A stretch of DNA of 33,064 bases from a virus: the IMG/VR virus record IMGVR_UViG_3300049477_000280, positions 1 through 33,064 of that record. The stretch is one strand, 5' to 3'. The notes under the pieces were generated by a model. It worked only from the letters and a program-made list of their open reading frames with translations. It was not told the DNA's origin and ran no database searches. Shown piece after piece: positions 15,083-23,522 of this stretch (position 1 is the first letter of the stretch; every line of letters starts with the position of its first letter). The translations under genes and the position numbers were made by a program.

Positions 15083-17553
15083 AGAATTGCTATGAGGACG
15101 GCGGATTAGTTCAAGGCCAAGCAAAGTTTGAAGGAAATTCTCCTGAAAATGATACTGTCCATGCTAAATTAAGCCCTGGTGAAATTGTAATTGACCGTGA
15201 AACTATCTCAAAAGGTCCTGAAGCAATTCTTGATTTTGTTTTAGATCAACTTAAATATCCTCATAAAGATTCTAAAAATCATTTGTGGGATGGAGGACAG
15301 GCAGTTAATCCAAAACAAGCTGAATTAGCTGAGTATTTTGGAGCAAAGCCTGCTGCGGCTCCATCTTCAGGACAGAATATTGTTAAACCTGAAGATGAAG
15401 AATTTAGACAATTAACTACTGCCTATAGTAATTTAGGTCCAGCAAGAATGTCTCCAAAGATGCTTGATAGATTAAGAATTTTAAATGCACAAAGACAATA
15501 TCAAGCTCAGCCAGTTCAACAAGCTCCAATTGGTTATGCTGAAGGTGGAACTGTTCAAGGCTTTGATCCAGATAAGTATTTAGCTCAAAAATCGGCATCT
15601 GCTGAATTTGATCCTAATAAATATCTTGAACAAAAGACTGGTAAAAAAGAAACTTCATTTGGTGATAAAGCTCAGACTGCTCTTGAGAATTACGGCCAAG
15701 CAATGACACTTGGTTATTTACCTCAGATTCAAGCTGCAACTGAGCCAATTTCTGCAAAGATCTTCAATGCCGTGACTGGTGAGAATGTTGAAGCTGATCC
15801 ATATTTACAAGCTCGTGATGCAAACATAGCTCGCATGGAAAAACAGTCTGCAGAAAATCCAAAAAGCGCATTAGCTGGAACAGCCGCAGGAATTATTGGT
15901 TCCGCGATTGTTGCTCCAGAGTTACCAATTCTAAAAGGTGCAGGTGCTTTAAAAAATATTGGTCGTGGTGCAATCATGGGAGCAGGCTATGGACTTGCTC
16001 AAAATCCTGGTGATGTTCAAGGTGAAGTAAGTCCGTTGCAAGTTGGTGAAAGACTGAATAATGCAAAGACAGGCGCTGCTCTTGGCGCTGCTGTTGGCGG
16101 AGCAGGTGCTTTAATCGATAAAGGTGCAAAAGCACTAAAAGGATCTGCTGAAGTTGCTCGTGAAACTGCAAACACTCAAGCTGTTAAGGCTGCAGGTGGA
16201 ATGCTTAAAGATATGCGAGTGCTGAATGCAAATGATAAAATTGATGAAATTGGAAAATTTGCTTTAGATAAGGGAATTGTAAAAGCAGGTGACACTGTTC
16301 ATGATGTTGCTGAAAAATCAGATACTGTAAGAGAAGCAGCAGGTAAGCAGCTTGATGACATTTATAAGGCTGCTCAGGAAGCGGTAAAAAATCAAAGATC
16401 AAAAATAGCTCAACAAGTTGAGTTATCACCTGGACCTGAATTTATATCTAAAACATATGAGCCATCAACAAATCTTGATCTGGTGCAATTTCCAAATAGA
16501 AAAAAGGGACAGTTTGGGATTAATTTAATTGAGAAAAAAGCACTTAATGAACATTTTGATAAGCAGCTTGGTGAGTTTGGTACTCAGACTGAAATGATTC
16601 CTGTTGGAAAATCATCAATTGAAATGCCAATAATGCCTGGATTTAATCCTTCAATGGAGAAAGATAAAATTTTATCTTCTGTTTCTTCAAAGCTTGGCGA
16701 TAGTCCAGATAAAAAAACAGCATTAAGAACTGCAAAATCTTATTTGGATCAATTAATAGAAACACATGGAAATAGTTCTTTAGATCCAAAAACAGCCAAT
16801 AATATTAAAACAGAGCTTGATAAGCAGATTAATTATTCAAGAAATCCACTAACTAAAGATCCAGCAAAAGAACAAGCATTTACTGCAATGCGCAGCTATA
16901 TCAATGATGCTGTAAAAAATCATATAGAAATGCTTGGAAAAGAATCAGGTAATCCTGATTTAGCAAAACAACTATTAGCTGCTAATAAAGAATACGGATT
17001 CGCGAAACAGTTGCAAACAATGGCTGAAGATCGAGTTAGCCGTGAAACTGCAAATAGAATGTTTGGTTTAACAGATACTATTGCTGGAGCTGCTGGAGCT
17101 GGAGCAGGCTCAATAATTGGCGCGGCTTCAGGACATGGTGCTGAAGGTGGATTAGCACTTGGATTACTATCAGCTGGAGCAAATAAACTTGCTAGAACTG
17201 CAGGACCTGGAGCATTAGCTTCTGCAGCTGATAAAGCGGCACCAATCTTAGAAAAAACAGCTGTTCCACTAGGAAAACTGCTTGAAAAAGCACCAAAAGA
17301 AGTACTTCAAAAAGCTACAATTATGGAAGCTGCTAGTCTTTCAAAAGCAGGTCCTAAAAAATGGTCAAACGATGGTTATTCTGTTTTGTTTAAACATGTG
17401 GACAGAGATGAGAAAGAGTATTTACGATCAATGAAGGATAAACTTTTATCTAGTCCAAAAGGACAAAGATTGTTGATCGAAGCATCAGCTTTAAAGCCTG
17501 GATCTAAGAAATTAGACAAAGTGCTAGCTGACATTAAGGAGCTACAAAAATGA
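15079..17553 (+). CDS. putative large DNA injection protein
   Basis: An 824-residue protein. The N terminus has GGLVQGQAKFEGNSPENDT followed by AKLSPGEIVIDR (residues 8-40), a motif that recurs at ends of phage injection and tape-measure proteins. A tandem unit FDPDKYLAQK / FDPNKYLEQK lies at about 162-186. Two long Gly/Ala-rich hydrophobic regions (about 264-306 and 660-710) could insert into membranes as the protein is ejected; between them is a helical region with charged residues. This fits the role of P22 gp16 (609 residues), which forms part of the trans-envelope conduit. No muramidase motif seen. Starts and ends with ATGA overlaps. Confidence 0.7.
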   Translation: MKNCYEDGGLVQGQAKFEGNSPENDTVHAKLSPGEIVIDRETISKGPEAILDFVLDQLKYPHKDSKNHLWDGGQAVNPKQAELAEYFGAKPAAAPSSGQNIVKPEDEEFRQLTTAYSNLGPARMSPKMLDRLRILNAQRQYQAQPVQQAPIGYAEGGTVQGFDPDKYLAQKSASAEFDPNKYLEQKTGKKETSFGDKAQTALENYGQAMTLGYLPQIQAATEPISAKIFNAVTGENVEADPYLQARDANIARMEKQSAENPKSALAGTAAGIIGSAIVAPELPILKGAGALKNIGRGAIMGAGYGLAQNPGDVQGEVSPLQVGERLNNAKTGAALGAAVGGAGALIDKGAKALKGSAEVARETANTQAVKAAGGMLKDMRVLNANDKIDEIGKFALDKGIVKAGDTVHDVAEKSDTVREAAGKQLDDIYKAAQEAVKNQRSKIAQQVELSPGPEFISKTYEPSTNLDLVQFPNRKKGQFGINLIEKKALNEHFDKQLGEFGTQTEMIPVGKSSIEMPIMPGFNPSMEKDKILSSVSSKLGDSPDKKTALRTAKSYLDQLIETHGNSSLDPKTANNIKTELDKQINYSRNPLTKDPAKEQAFTAMRSYINDAVKNHIEMLGKESGNPDLAKQLLAANKEYGFAKQLQTMAEDRVSRETANRMFGLTDTIAGAAGAGAGSIIGAASGHGAEGGLALGLLSAGANKLARTAGPGALASAADKAAPILEKTAVPLGKLLEKAPKEVLQKATIMEAASLSKAGPKKWSNDGYSVLFKHVDRDEKEYLRSMKDKLLSSPKGQRLLIEASALKPGSKKLDKVLADIKELQK

Positions 17554-18317
17554 GTGCAGTTTTATCTCCGTGGTTTGCTCAGCAGTTTTTTGATAATAAC
17601 GGACTACCTCTAGTTGGAGGTAAGATTTACACTTATGAAGCAGGGACTTCAACTCCACTTGCTGCTTTTACTGATCAAGGTGGCTTAACACCACAGTCGA
17701 ATCCGATTGTTCTTGATGGTAGCGGACGAGCACAAATCTGGATTCCAAATGTAAACTATAAATTTGTGGTTAAAACATCTTTAGATGTAACCCTTTACAC
17801 TTATGATTTTGTAAATCCTTTTTCTATTGCAAATGGATCTATTGGAACTGCACAACTTGCTGATGGAGCAGTGACAGAACCAAAGCTTGCTACAAATGCA
17901 GTGTCTACAATCAAGATTCAAAATGGCGCTGTAACAGCACAGAAACTAGCTGCTGGAGTCGGCATTTTGCCGGATCTGGCAGTTGGACCTGCACAATTAT
18001 ACACGACAATAAGCGCAGCAATTACAGCAGCAGTTCCAGGTCAAAGCATTTATGTGCAGACTGGAAACTATCTTGAAAGTGTCACTGTAAATAAACCTAT
18101 CACAATTATAGGCTCAGGTCGCGGAGCTGTGATCGGTGGAACTTTAACAATTGCAAGCGGTGGAAGTTATTCAATGGTTCAAAATATGAGAGTGATGACT
18201 GGTATTGTAGTTGATTCTGGAGTTATTCAATCTCAAATATTAAATTTCTGGAATGCAGCAGGACAGTCGGTAACAGATAACGGCACTAATTCATTTCTTC
18301 AGGGAATGCAGGAGTAA
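17550..18317 (+). CDS. tailspike-like adhesin with N-terminal virion-binding domain
   Basis: The N-terminal 75 residues (FFDNNGLPLVGGKIYTYEAG, residues 13-32, then NPIVLDGSGRAQIW, 51-64) match the beta-rich head-binding domain found on many podovirus fibres and spikes. A stalk of repeating units (GSIGTAQLADGAVTEPKLA, GAVTAQKLAAG) follows to about 137. The last 110 residues (146-255) are a short beta-helix-like domain (YTTISAAITAAVPGQSIYVQ) that recurs at the end of the 914-residue fibre (18746). Total 255 residues, much shorter than P22 tailspike (667) and without an obvious enzyme core. It likely anchors or serves as a receptor-binding protein. Confidence 0.8.
   Translation: MSAVLSPWFAQQFFDNNGLPLVGGKIYTYEAGTSTPLAAFTDQGGLTPQSNPIVLDGSGRAQIWIPNVNYKFVVKTSLDVTLYTYDFVNPFSIANGSIGTAQLADGAVTEPKLATNAVSTIKIQNGAVTAQKLAAGVGILPDLAVGPAQLYTTISAAITAAVPGQSIYVQTGNYLESVTVNKPITIIGSGRGAVIGGTLTIASGGSYSMVQNMRVMTGIVVDSGVIQSQILNFWNAAGQSVTDNGTNSFLQGMQE
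17985..18314 (+). repeat. 110-residue C-terminal module, copy 1
   Basis: Residues 146-255 of the tailspike-like protein align without gaps to residues 805-914 of the large fibre (copy 2 at 21158-21487). Counting by hand gives 65 identities in 110 positions. Both start at GP(A/S)Q.YTTI and end at Q-E followed by the stop. The identity is also clear in DNA, for example the 19-base AGTGTCACTGTAAATAAAC in both. Confidence 0.9.
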
Positions 18318-18319
18318 AA

Positions 18320-18745
18320 ATGAGCTCAACTATTTACACTATACCATATTACCAAGTTCAAACTCCGATTACTTTAAACACAAGTTTTACATTAAACTGG
18401 GTTCCAATATTTTTTCTAGGATATTTCATACAAGCTGAATGGACAGGAACTCCAACTGGAGTTTTTTATCTTGAAGCATCTGGTGATAAATACAAAGATG
18501 GAACTATGAATGTTGATCAGATTTCTGCTGACGCTCCATTTTTCACAAAGAAACTTGTTGAGTCTCCAACTCATGCAAGCCTTATTGCAGGTTCTCAGTA
18601 CAATGTTACTATGGCAGGACTTAATGCTTGGAATGTTCAAGGTGCTAGATATAACTGGGTTAGGCTTTGTTATACGGATAACAGTGCTGGAGCAAGTACG
18701 GCTGAATTGACTTTTGTAAATGTTAGTCAAAAAGGACCTTTCTAA
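18320..18745 (+). CDS. beta-sandwich phage protein of unknown function
   Basis: A 141-residue protein. The elements IQAEWTGTPTGVFYLEASGD (residues 37-56) and YNWVRLCYTDNSAGAS (110-125), ending in KG, recall a family of small beta-sandwich proteins common in environmental phage tail regions (aveW.GtptGtf.lqaS...; Y.WvR..Y...sG). It lies between two fibre genes with 2-base spacing to the first and none to the second, so it is expressed with them. Likely virion-associated or a fibre partner; no catalytic motif. Good SD (CAGGAG). Confidence 0.6.
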   Translation: MSSTIYTIPYYQVQTPITLNTSFTLNWVPIFFLGYFIQAEWTGTPTGVFYLEASGDKYKDGTMNVDQISADAPFFTKKLVESPTHASLIAGSQYNVTMAGLNAWNVQGARYNWVRLCYTDNSAGASTAELTFVNVSQKGPF

Positions 18746-21490
18746 ATGATTAAGTTTTTATTCATTTTATTATTTTCACTAAATGTTTTTGCACAACAAA
18801 ATGGATGGATTGATTTACCGCCAAGTGGAGGTGGATCTGGGACTATTACTTCAGTAGGTTTATTGTTGCCCGCTAGTGTCTTTAATATCACAGGATCACC
18901 AGTTACAACTACAGGAACTCTTACTGGATCATTCATTGATCAGAATGCTAATACTGTTTTTGCTGGACCTACATCTGGAGCGGCAGCAACTCCAAGCTTC
19001 AGACTACTTGGTCCTTCTGATATTACTGGTGGAAATATAAATACTTTTGCAGGATTTGATGCTTCAGGAAATTTATTCTCTGTCCCTGAGTTTTTTATCA
19101 ATACCACGTCTGGTGGAATGGACATTGCTCTAACTGAACAGCCTAATAATGGCGGTGGAACAAGTGTACATAATCAGAATGTTAATTTTGATCCACTTCA
19201 AAATTCTCCTAATGAAAACTGGAATATTTATAATTTATCTGCTCAATTTGACGTAAATAATTCAGGATTTTCTCAAGGTACAAATGGAAATGCAGCTCAG
19301 TTGCTAAATTTGAGCTTTAACCATCAAAATACTGGTCCTATTGGTCAGCTTGTTTTTGAAAATATAACAGCCAGTATTGGAAACGGAACAGATCCATTAA
19401 CTACGAATGGATTGGTAATAGCAGCAACTGGAATAAATTATAATGCAAATGTAACTTTAAATGGTGGATTTCAAGGTTATGGATTTAGTCCAAATGTAAA
19501 TGCTGCAGCTATAGATGGAACAAACTTTTATGTAAATGCCTTTTCTGATTTCTCAAATATTGGTATTACGATGGGATCATATAATTCTGTTACAAGTAGC
19601 CCATCTATTGCAGGAATTAAAAATAATTTCAACTATACAGGTGTTAACATAAATCCTCAGATTACAACATTAAATGGAAATGCTGGAGCAACTGGATTTG
19701 GCTTCTATGGAACATACACCACGACTAGTGCAACTGGTGGAATTCAAGGTGTAAATATAAATCCTAATATCGTAACAATGGGAGCAACTGGTTATTATCA
19801 CGGTATTGATATCAATGCTAACATCACAACAGCTCATGGAAATATTAACGGATTAAACATTAACTCTAGTATTGCTGCAGGTGATGCAAACTATGCAGGT
19901 ATTAATATATATCCACAGAGCTCTGTATCCTTACCTTATGTAGTTGGTATTAATGCAGACTTAAACGGTATTCCTTCCACAACACAAAGACAGGGCTTAA
20001 CTTTAAATGGAGGAATGCTACAGGCATATTCTGATTATGACACTAGCGTTTTGCCTGCTTCACCTGGATTTATGAATCAAAACGCATTAGGTGGATTATT
20101 TCATGTAGAGTCTGGATCACCAATGACAAGCACTTTAGTTCTTGCGAATAACTTTGGAATGGCGGCTCAGTTTGATGATGACATGGGACCAGATGCATTT
20201 GGCGGATTTCTAGGTTATGTAGGAAATGGATTATTAAGCCAAGTTGCAGTTAATGCAGGGAAAACAGTGGATACGTTTACAGGCGCAGCAATAGCCGCAT
20301 CAGTTCCATCAATACCTACTAGTGGCGGAACAATTACAAATGCAAACATGTTGACAGTTGCAGGTCCAATTAATGGCGGTGGAACTTTATCTGTAACAAA
20401 TTTAAAAACTATTAATATTCCTTCATTTTCAAATGGATTTGCAGCAACAAATGCATGGGGTTTGTATGTTGCAGATACTTCTTTAGATAACTGGTTTGCT
20501 AAGAATGTCGTTATAGGTGGAGCAACTGGTAAACCTGTAGGATCTGAAGCTTTGAGCGTTACAGGAACTGCTTATATTGATGGAGTTCTAGATATGAACA
20601 CTCATCAAATACAAAATGTAGTTGATCCAACATTAGCTCAAGATGCTGCAACTAAGAACTATGTGGATACGTTTGGAGCAGTCACTGCTGTTTCTGTGGC
20701 AACGGCTAATGGCTTTGCAGGATCATCAAGTGGTGGAACGACTCCTGCTTTAACACTGACAACAAGTGTAACAGGTATGATCAAAGGTAATGGAACTGCA
20801 ATGTCTGCAGCAACAGCAGGAACGGATTATTCTGATGGAACCGCTTCTTTAGCAACTGGTATTTTAAAATCAACAACTGGAACAGGTGTATTATCGATTG
20901 CAATTGCAGCAGATTTTCCAACTTTAAATCAAAATACGACTGGAACAGCTGCAAACGTGACAGGTATTGTTGCAGAGGCAAATGGTGGAACTAATCAATC
21001 AACTTATACTATTGGTGATGTTTTATATGCTTCAGCTGCAAACGTTTTAAGTAAGTTAGGAATCGGCTCAGCAGGACAAGTTTTAACTGTAGTTGCTGGA
21101 GTTCCTGCATGGCAAACTCCATCAAGTGGAGCAAATATTCTCTGTGATAGAAACGTAGGACCTTCTCAAACATATACAACTATTGGTGCAGCAATTACTG
21201 CAGCTTCAGCAGGTGATAGTATATGTATTCAGACTGGAACTTATGCAGAGAGTGTCACTGTAAATAAACAACTCACAATTACAGGCTCTGGCCGTGGTGT
21301 TGATATTACTGGATCATTGACAGTAACATCTAGTGGAGATTATTCTTTAATTCAGCAGGTTAAGGTTGATAGTGGAATTACTATTGATTCTGGAGCTTTA
21401 TATGTGCAGTTACTTTCTTTCTGGAGCGCATCTGGACAGACAATAACTGATAACGGTACAGGTAGTTATATTAGAGGAATTCAAGAATAA
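18746..21490 (+). CDS. large fibre-like protein with N-terminal signal peptide
   Basis: A 914-residue protein. It begins MIKFLFILLFSLNVFAQQ, a clear Sec-type signal peptide with probable cleavage after VFA. Then come a Gly-rich linker, a long beta-repeat region (about 190-420) of GxNINPxITT and GIDINANITT-like units, a NPxxAQDAATKNYVD collar (about 625-640), GNGTAMSAATAGTDY (about 675-690) typical of phage fibres, and the 110-residue end module shared with the tailspike-like protein. Virion fibres normally lack signal peptides, so this may be exported to the cell surface instead, or be a fibre derived from a host secreted adhesin. The start directly abuts the preceding stop; AAAGGA is about 10 bases upstream. 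Confidence 0.8.
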   Translation: MIKFLFILLFSLNVFAQQNGWIDLPPSGGGSGTITSVGLLLPASVFNITGSPVTTTGTLTGSFIDQNANTVFAGPTSGAAATPSFRLLGPSDITGGNINTFAGFDASGNLFSVPEFFINTTSGGMDIALTEQPNNGGGTSVHNQNVNFDPLQNSPNENWNIYNLSAQFDVNNSGFSQGTNGNAAQLLNLSFNHQNTGPIGQLVFENITASIGNGTDPLTTNGLVIAATGINYNANVTLNGGFQGYGFSPNVNAAAIDGTNFYVNAFSDFSNIGITMGSYNSVTSSPSIAGIKNNFNYTGVNINPQITTLNGNAGATGFGFYGTYTTTSATGGIQGVNINPNIVTMGATGYYHGIDINANITTAHGNINGLNINSSIAAGDANYAGINIYPQSSVSLPYVVGINADLNGIPSTTQRQGLTLNGGMLQAYSDYDTSVLPASPGFMNQNALGGLFHVESGSPMTSTLVLANNFGMAAQFDDDMGPDAFGGFLGYVGNGLLSQVAVNAGKTVDTFTGAAIAASVPSIPTSGGTITNANMLTVAGPINGGGTLSVTNLKTINIPSFSNGFAATNAWGLYVADTSLDNWFAKNVVIGGATGKPVGSEALSVTGTAYIDGVLDMNTHQIQNVVDPTLAQDAATKNYVDTFGAVTAVSVATANGFAGSSSGGTTPALTLTTSVTGMIKGNGTAMSAATAGTDYSDGTASLATGILKSTTGTGVLSIAIAADFPTLNQNTTGTAANVTGIVAEANGGTNQSTYTIGDVLYASAANVLSKLGIGSAGQVLTVVAGVPAWQTPSSGANILCDRNVGPSQTYTTIGAAITAASAGDSICIQTGTYAESVTVNKQLTITGSGRGVDITGSLTVTSSGDYSLIQQVKVDSGITIDSGALYVQLLSFWSASGQTITDNGTGSYIRGIQE
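21158..21487 (+). repeat. 110-residue C-terminal module, copy 2
   Basis: The last 110 residues of the large fibre, paralogous to 17985-18314 with no gap needed. It shares the strings ESVTVNK, GSGRG and TDNGT. The module ends two otherwise unrelated proteins separated by one gene. Confidence 0.9.
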
Positions 21491-21505
21491 TAAAAAGGAG
21501 TTAAT

Positions 21506-21979
21506 ATGAGTGGAACAGTAGTTGGACCGATTGGAAGTTTAGGAGCTCAGCCATCACTTACAGTTGGTGGAAGAGTTTTTACAGACCTGGATAATTTAAA
21601 AGTACTATATGGAAATGTGGGACAAACCTCTGGAGCTGCAACATTAAGGGAGCCAAATTCATCATCTGGTTATGTTGTACCTGCCTTAAAAACATTTAAA
21701 ATGTATGCAATTGAAGTTGTTTATGGAGCAAATGTTAGCGGTATTCTTGTTGCTTATGGTGATAATGACGTAGGCATGGCATCAACATCTTACCCAACAA
21801 ACGTTGTTTATACTGGTGGAGATCAAGTTAATTTCTCTGTTATTGGCACTCCTGCATCGACAATGGCTCAAGCTTCACTTTATTTTGAAGTGCCTGCTGG
21901 GAAATATCCATGCGCAGGCACGATTGGTGCCGCTGGTTCAGCAATCGCATCAATTAAAGTTTACGGATATGAGGTGTAA
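21506..21979 (+). CDS. conserved phage tail-region protein, beta-rich
   Basis: A 157-residue product without signal peptide. The segments SSSGYVVPALKTFKMYAIEV (residues 51-70) and AYGDNDVG (81-88), and FEVPAGKYP near the end, are a recurring pattern in small proteins of phage tail regions, as I recall it; the function is not known to me. It is beta-rich with almost no charged residues, consistent with an extracellular or virion part. Strong SD (AAGGAG). It ends overlapping the next small gene by one base. It follows the fibre cluster and precedes the lysis-like genes. Confidence 0.6.
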   Translation: MSGTVVGPIGSLGAQPSLTVGGRVFTDLDNLKVLYGNVGQTSGAATLREPNSSSGYVVPALKTFKMYAIEVVYGANVSGILVAYGDNDVGMASTSYPTNVVYTGGDQVNFSVIGTPASTMAQASLYFEVPAGKYPCAGTIGAAGSAIASIKVYGYEV

Positions 21980-22146
21980 TGGAAAAATATATCAATAAGC
22001 ATAAAGCTATCATCTTTATGATTTCGATAGGTGCAAGTGTAACAGTTTGGGCCTATTCGACTTTCATAACTAAGGATGCATGGATGTCTATTGATAGAAG
22101 GTTAGAAAGAATCGAAGATTGTTTAATAAAAAAGGATTGTAAATAA
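21979..22146 (+). CDS. small membrane protein (possible holin or lysis accessory)
   Basis: A 55-residue product. One hydrophobic segment (about residues 10-29, IIFMISIGASVTVWAYSTFI) is followed by a short charged helix with two cysteines (RRLERIEDCLIKKDCK). This is the form of many phage membrane proteins encoded near endolysins. It starts in the TAATG overlap of the preceding stop, so it is translationally coupled. Its position just before other small proteins and the M15 peptidase suggests a part in lysis; not certain. Confidence 0.65.
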   Translation: MEKYINKHKAIIFMISIGASVTVWAYSTFITKDAWMSIDRRLERIEDCLIKKDCK

Positions 22147-22159
22147 CAAGGGAGATAAT

Positions 22160-22303
22160 ATGGATATCATTATGCAACATCAGTCAGAAATTTTAGCTTT
22201 TCTTTTTGCTTTGTCTGAGCTTTTGGCTCTTGTACCAGGTATCAAGTCAAACAGCGTATTTCAGTTGATTTTCAATGGCCTTAAAAAAGTCGCTGGAAAA
22301 TAA
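22160..22303 (+). CDS. small hydrophobic protein, holin-like
   Basis: A 47-residue product with a hydrophobic helix (ILAFLFALSELLALVPGIK, residues 10-28) and an amphipathic basic tail (FQLIFNGLKKVAGK). The ALSE.LALIPG.KSNSVFQ pattern recurs in tiny phage proteins near lysis genes, as I remember it. Strong SD (AAGGGAG, 22148-22154) sets the start. It may be a holin or antiholin, inferred only from size, hydrophobicity and neighbours. Confidence 0.65.
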   Translation: MDIIMQHQSEILAFLFALSELLALVPGIKSNSVFQLIFNGLKKVAGK

Positions 22304-22441
22304 ATGCAAAAGACAAAAATCTTTTTAATAGAGCTATGCTTATTGTTTAGATTCTGGAGATTATTTCGCTCGACTAATTATCAGCAAATATCTCCAGTTT
22401 TTCCTGCAAAACAAGATAACATGATCGAGATTAAGCACTAA
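22304..22441 (+). CDS. small protein with hydrophobic N terminus
   Basis: A 45-residue product that starts one base after the preceding stop (TAA-ATG). Residues 6-18 (IFLIELCLLFRFW) are hydrophobic and the rest is polar. It could be a short membrane anchor. It has no match I recognise and could be a lysis accessory; the ATG has no SD of its own other than within the previous gene. Confidence 0.45.
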   Translation: MQKTKIFLIELCLLFRFWRLFRSTNYQQISPVFPAKQDNMIEIKH

Positions 22442-22442
22442 A

Positions 22443-22862
22443 ATGGGCATGCATCAAAATAATGGATCATGCCTAGGATGTGCTAAGATATTCAATAAAT
22501 ATCCTGGTTTTTATAAGCCATTACTTGAATGGTTTTTCCATGTTCAAGAAAAACATCCTGAGTTTCATATTGCAAATGCTGGACGTGGAAAAATAGATCA
22601 AGAGACATATTTTTCAAAAGGAGCCTCTAATGCAAGATGGCTTGAATCATCTCATAATTACAATGCTGCTTTTGACTCTTTCTTTATGGTTAATGGAGAA
22701 TATCGATTAGATGATTCTCTTTATGCAAAAATATATAAAGAAATAACTCCAAATATTAAATGGTATGGCGAAAAAAATGCCGTCTATAAAGAAAAGCCTC
22801 ACTTTGAAGTTGCCAATTGGAAAGAATTGAGAGATCAAGGAATTCTTAACCAAGTGGAGTAA
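22443..22862 (+). CDS. endolysin, M15 peptidase type
   Basis: A 139-residue peptidase of the VanY / L-Ala-D-Glu endopeptidase class. Likely zinc ligands are H71 in ESSHNYNAAFD, D78 in the same motif (SxHxxxxAxD) and H120 in KPHFEVANW; an acidic catalytic residue would be near. An upstream GRGKIDQETYFSKGASNA segment is typical of the family. It would cut cross-links in peptidoglycan at the end of infection. No signal peptide, so it needs a holin for release; the small membrane genes just upstream fit that. Two cysteines (C10, C13) near the N terminus are unusual. The SD is weak. Confidence 0.88.
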   Translation: MGMHQNNGSCLGCAKIFNKYPGFYKPLLEWFFHVQEKHPEFHIANAGRGKIDQETYFSKGASNARWLESSHNYNAAFDSFFMVNGEYRLDDSLYAKIYKEITPNIKWYGEKNAVYKEKPHFEVANWKELRDQGILNQVE

Positions 22863-22865
22863 GTC

Positions 22866-23189
22866 ATGAGTCATGATAAAATTGTCCCAATGCAAGATAA
22901 AATCCTAGTAAAACGTGCAGATGCACCAACAGTCTCAAAAGGTGGAATCATCATTCCTGAGATTGCACAGGAAGAACTGCATTATGGAACTGTAATCGCT
23001 GCAGGGCCTGGGAAAATGCAGTTAAATGGCCGTCGTGCAGAGATGTCAGTAAAACCAGGTGATAAGATCTATTTCACTAAAAACGCTGTCATAGATGTTA
23101 TGCATGATGGAGCTGAGCACTTGATGATGAAAGAAGATCGAGTGCTATTAATAGAAGGCAAGAAATCAAAGCTGAAAGTAATTAATTAA
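22866..23189 (+). CDS. groES: GroES-type co-chaperonin
   Basis: A 107-residue Cpn10 homologue: MQDKILVKR (residues 9-17), mobile loop with GGIIIPE (26-32), a Y-G-T-V-I-A-A-G-P-G turn (40-49), VKPGDKIYF (62-70) and a C-terminal MMKEDRVLLIEG. The hydrophobic III at 28-30 corresponds to the IVL that binds GroEL. Host GroES is about 97 residues; this has a basic tail of about 10. No groEL gene is present, so it must cap host GroEL. It lies 3 bases after the endolysin gene. T4 gp31 is the known precedent for phage co-chaperonins; P22 coat needs GroEL/GroES, and this phage has a P22-type coat. Confidence 0.92.
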   Translation: MSHDKIVPMQDKILVKRADAPTVSKGGIIIPEIAQEELHYGTVIAAGPGKMQLNGRRAEMSVKPGDKIYFTKNAVIDVMHDGAEHLMMKEDRVLLIEGKKSKLKVIN

Positions 23190-23276
23190 ATAATTCGATA
23201 AAGCGTACAAAATAACTCCATAAAGCACAGTTCCCATAATTGTCTCAAAAGTCTCTTTTGTTTGTTCGTTTTTCAT
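23166..23276 (-). CDS. micro-membrane protein
   Basis: A 36-residue product too short for most gene finders. The start MKNEQTKETFE is charged; the rest (TIMGTVLYGVILYALSNYLINYF) is a single hydrophobic helix. AAGGAG lies 5 bases before the ATG at 23274-23276, which is the main evidence. It converges on and overlaps the groES 3' end by 24 bases. Last gene of a minus-strand set of small proteins. Confidence 0.6.
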   Translation of the reverse strand: MKNEQTKETFETIMGTVLYGVILYALSNYLINYFQL

Positions 23277-23300
23277 AAAAACTCCTTAGTTTAGGTTTGT

Positions 23301-23513
23301 TTACTCAGGGATAATTACTTGAAATGGCTTGTCTGTTTTCGGAGCGTTAATTTTAGCTTTCAGGTATGAGTACTCAGCCTTCATTTTATCAGTAAAATAG
23401 CCTTTTGGCAGATTCTTTTTTATCGTTTCTAGCTGTTTAAGTCTTTCTTCATTTGAGATATGGTATGCATTGGCTTGAATTGATACAATTAATATTAAGA
23501 CTAGCGTTTTCAT
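23301..23513 (-). CDS. small secreted protein, unknown function
   Basis: A 70-residue product. MKTLVLILIVSIQANA is a Sec signal peptide with likely cleavage after ANA. The mature part is a charged helix (ISNEERLKQLETIKKNLPKG) and a lysine-rich remainder. SD AAGGAG is a few bases upstream. It is part of the minus-strand set divergent from the XRE regulator. I recognise no family. Confidence 0.7.
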   Translation of the reverse strand: MKTLVLILIVSIQANAYHISNEERLKQLETIKKNLPKGYFTDKMKAEYSYLKAKINAPKTDKPFQVIIPE

Positions 23514-23522
23514 TTTATCTCC

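Noticed and set aside
19440-19990. CRISPR-like regular spacing in the fibre repeat region
   Set aside because: The repetition is in the protein (GxNINP units) and the DNA copies are degenerate with unequal spacing; no direct repeats of constant sequence.
20781-20981. Antisense open frames inside fibre, portal and injection genes
   Set aside because: They lie wholly opposite genes with clear homology, lack ribosome sites, and their translations are Leu/Gln-rich mirror images of repetitive coding DNA.
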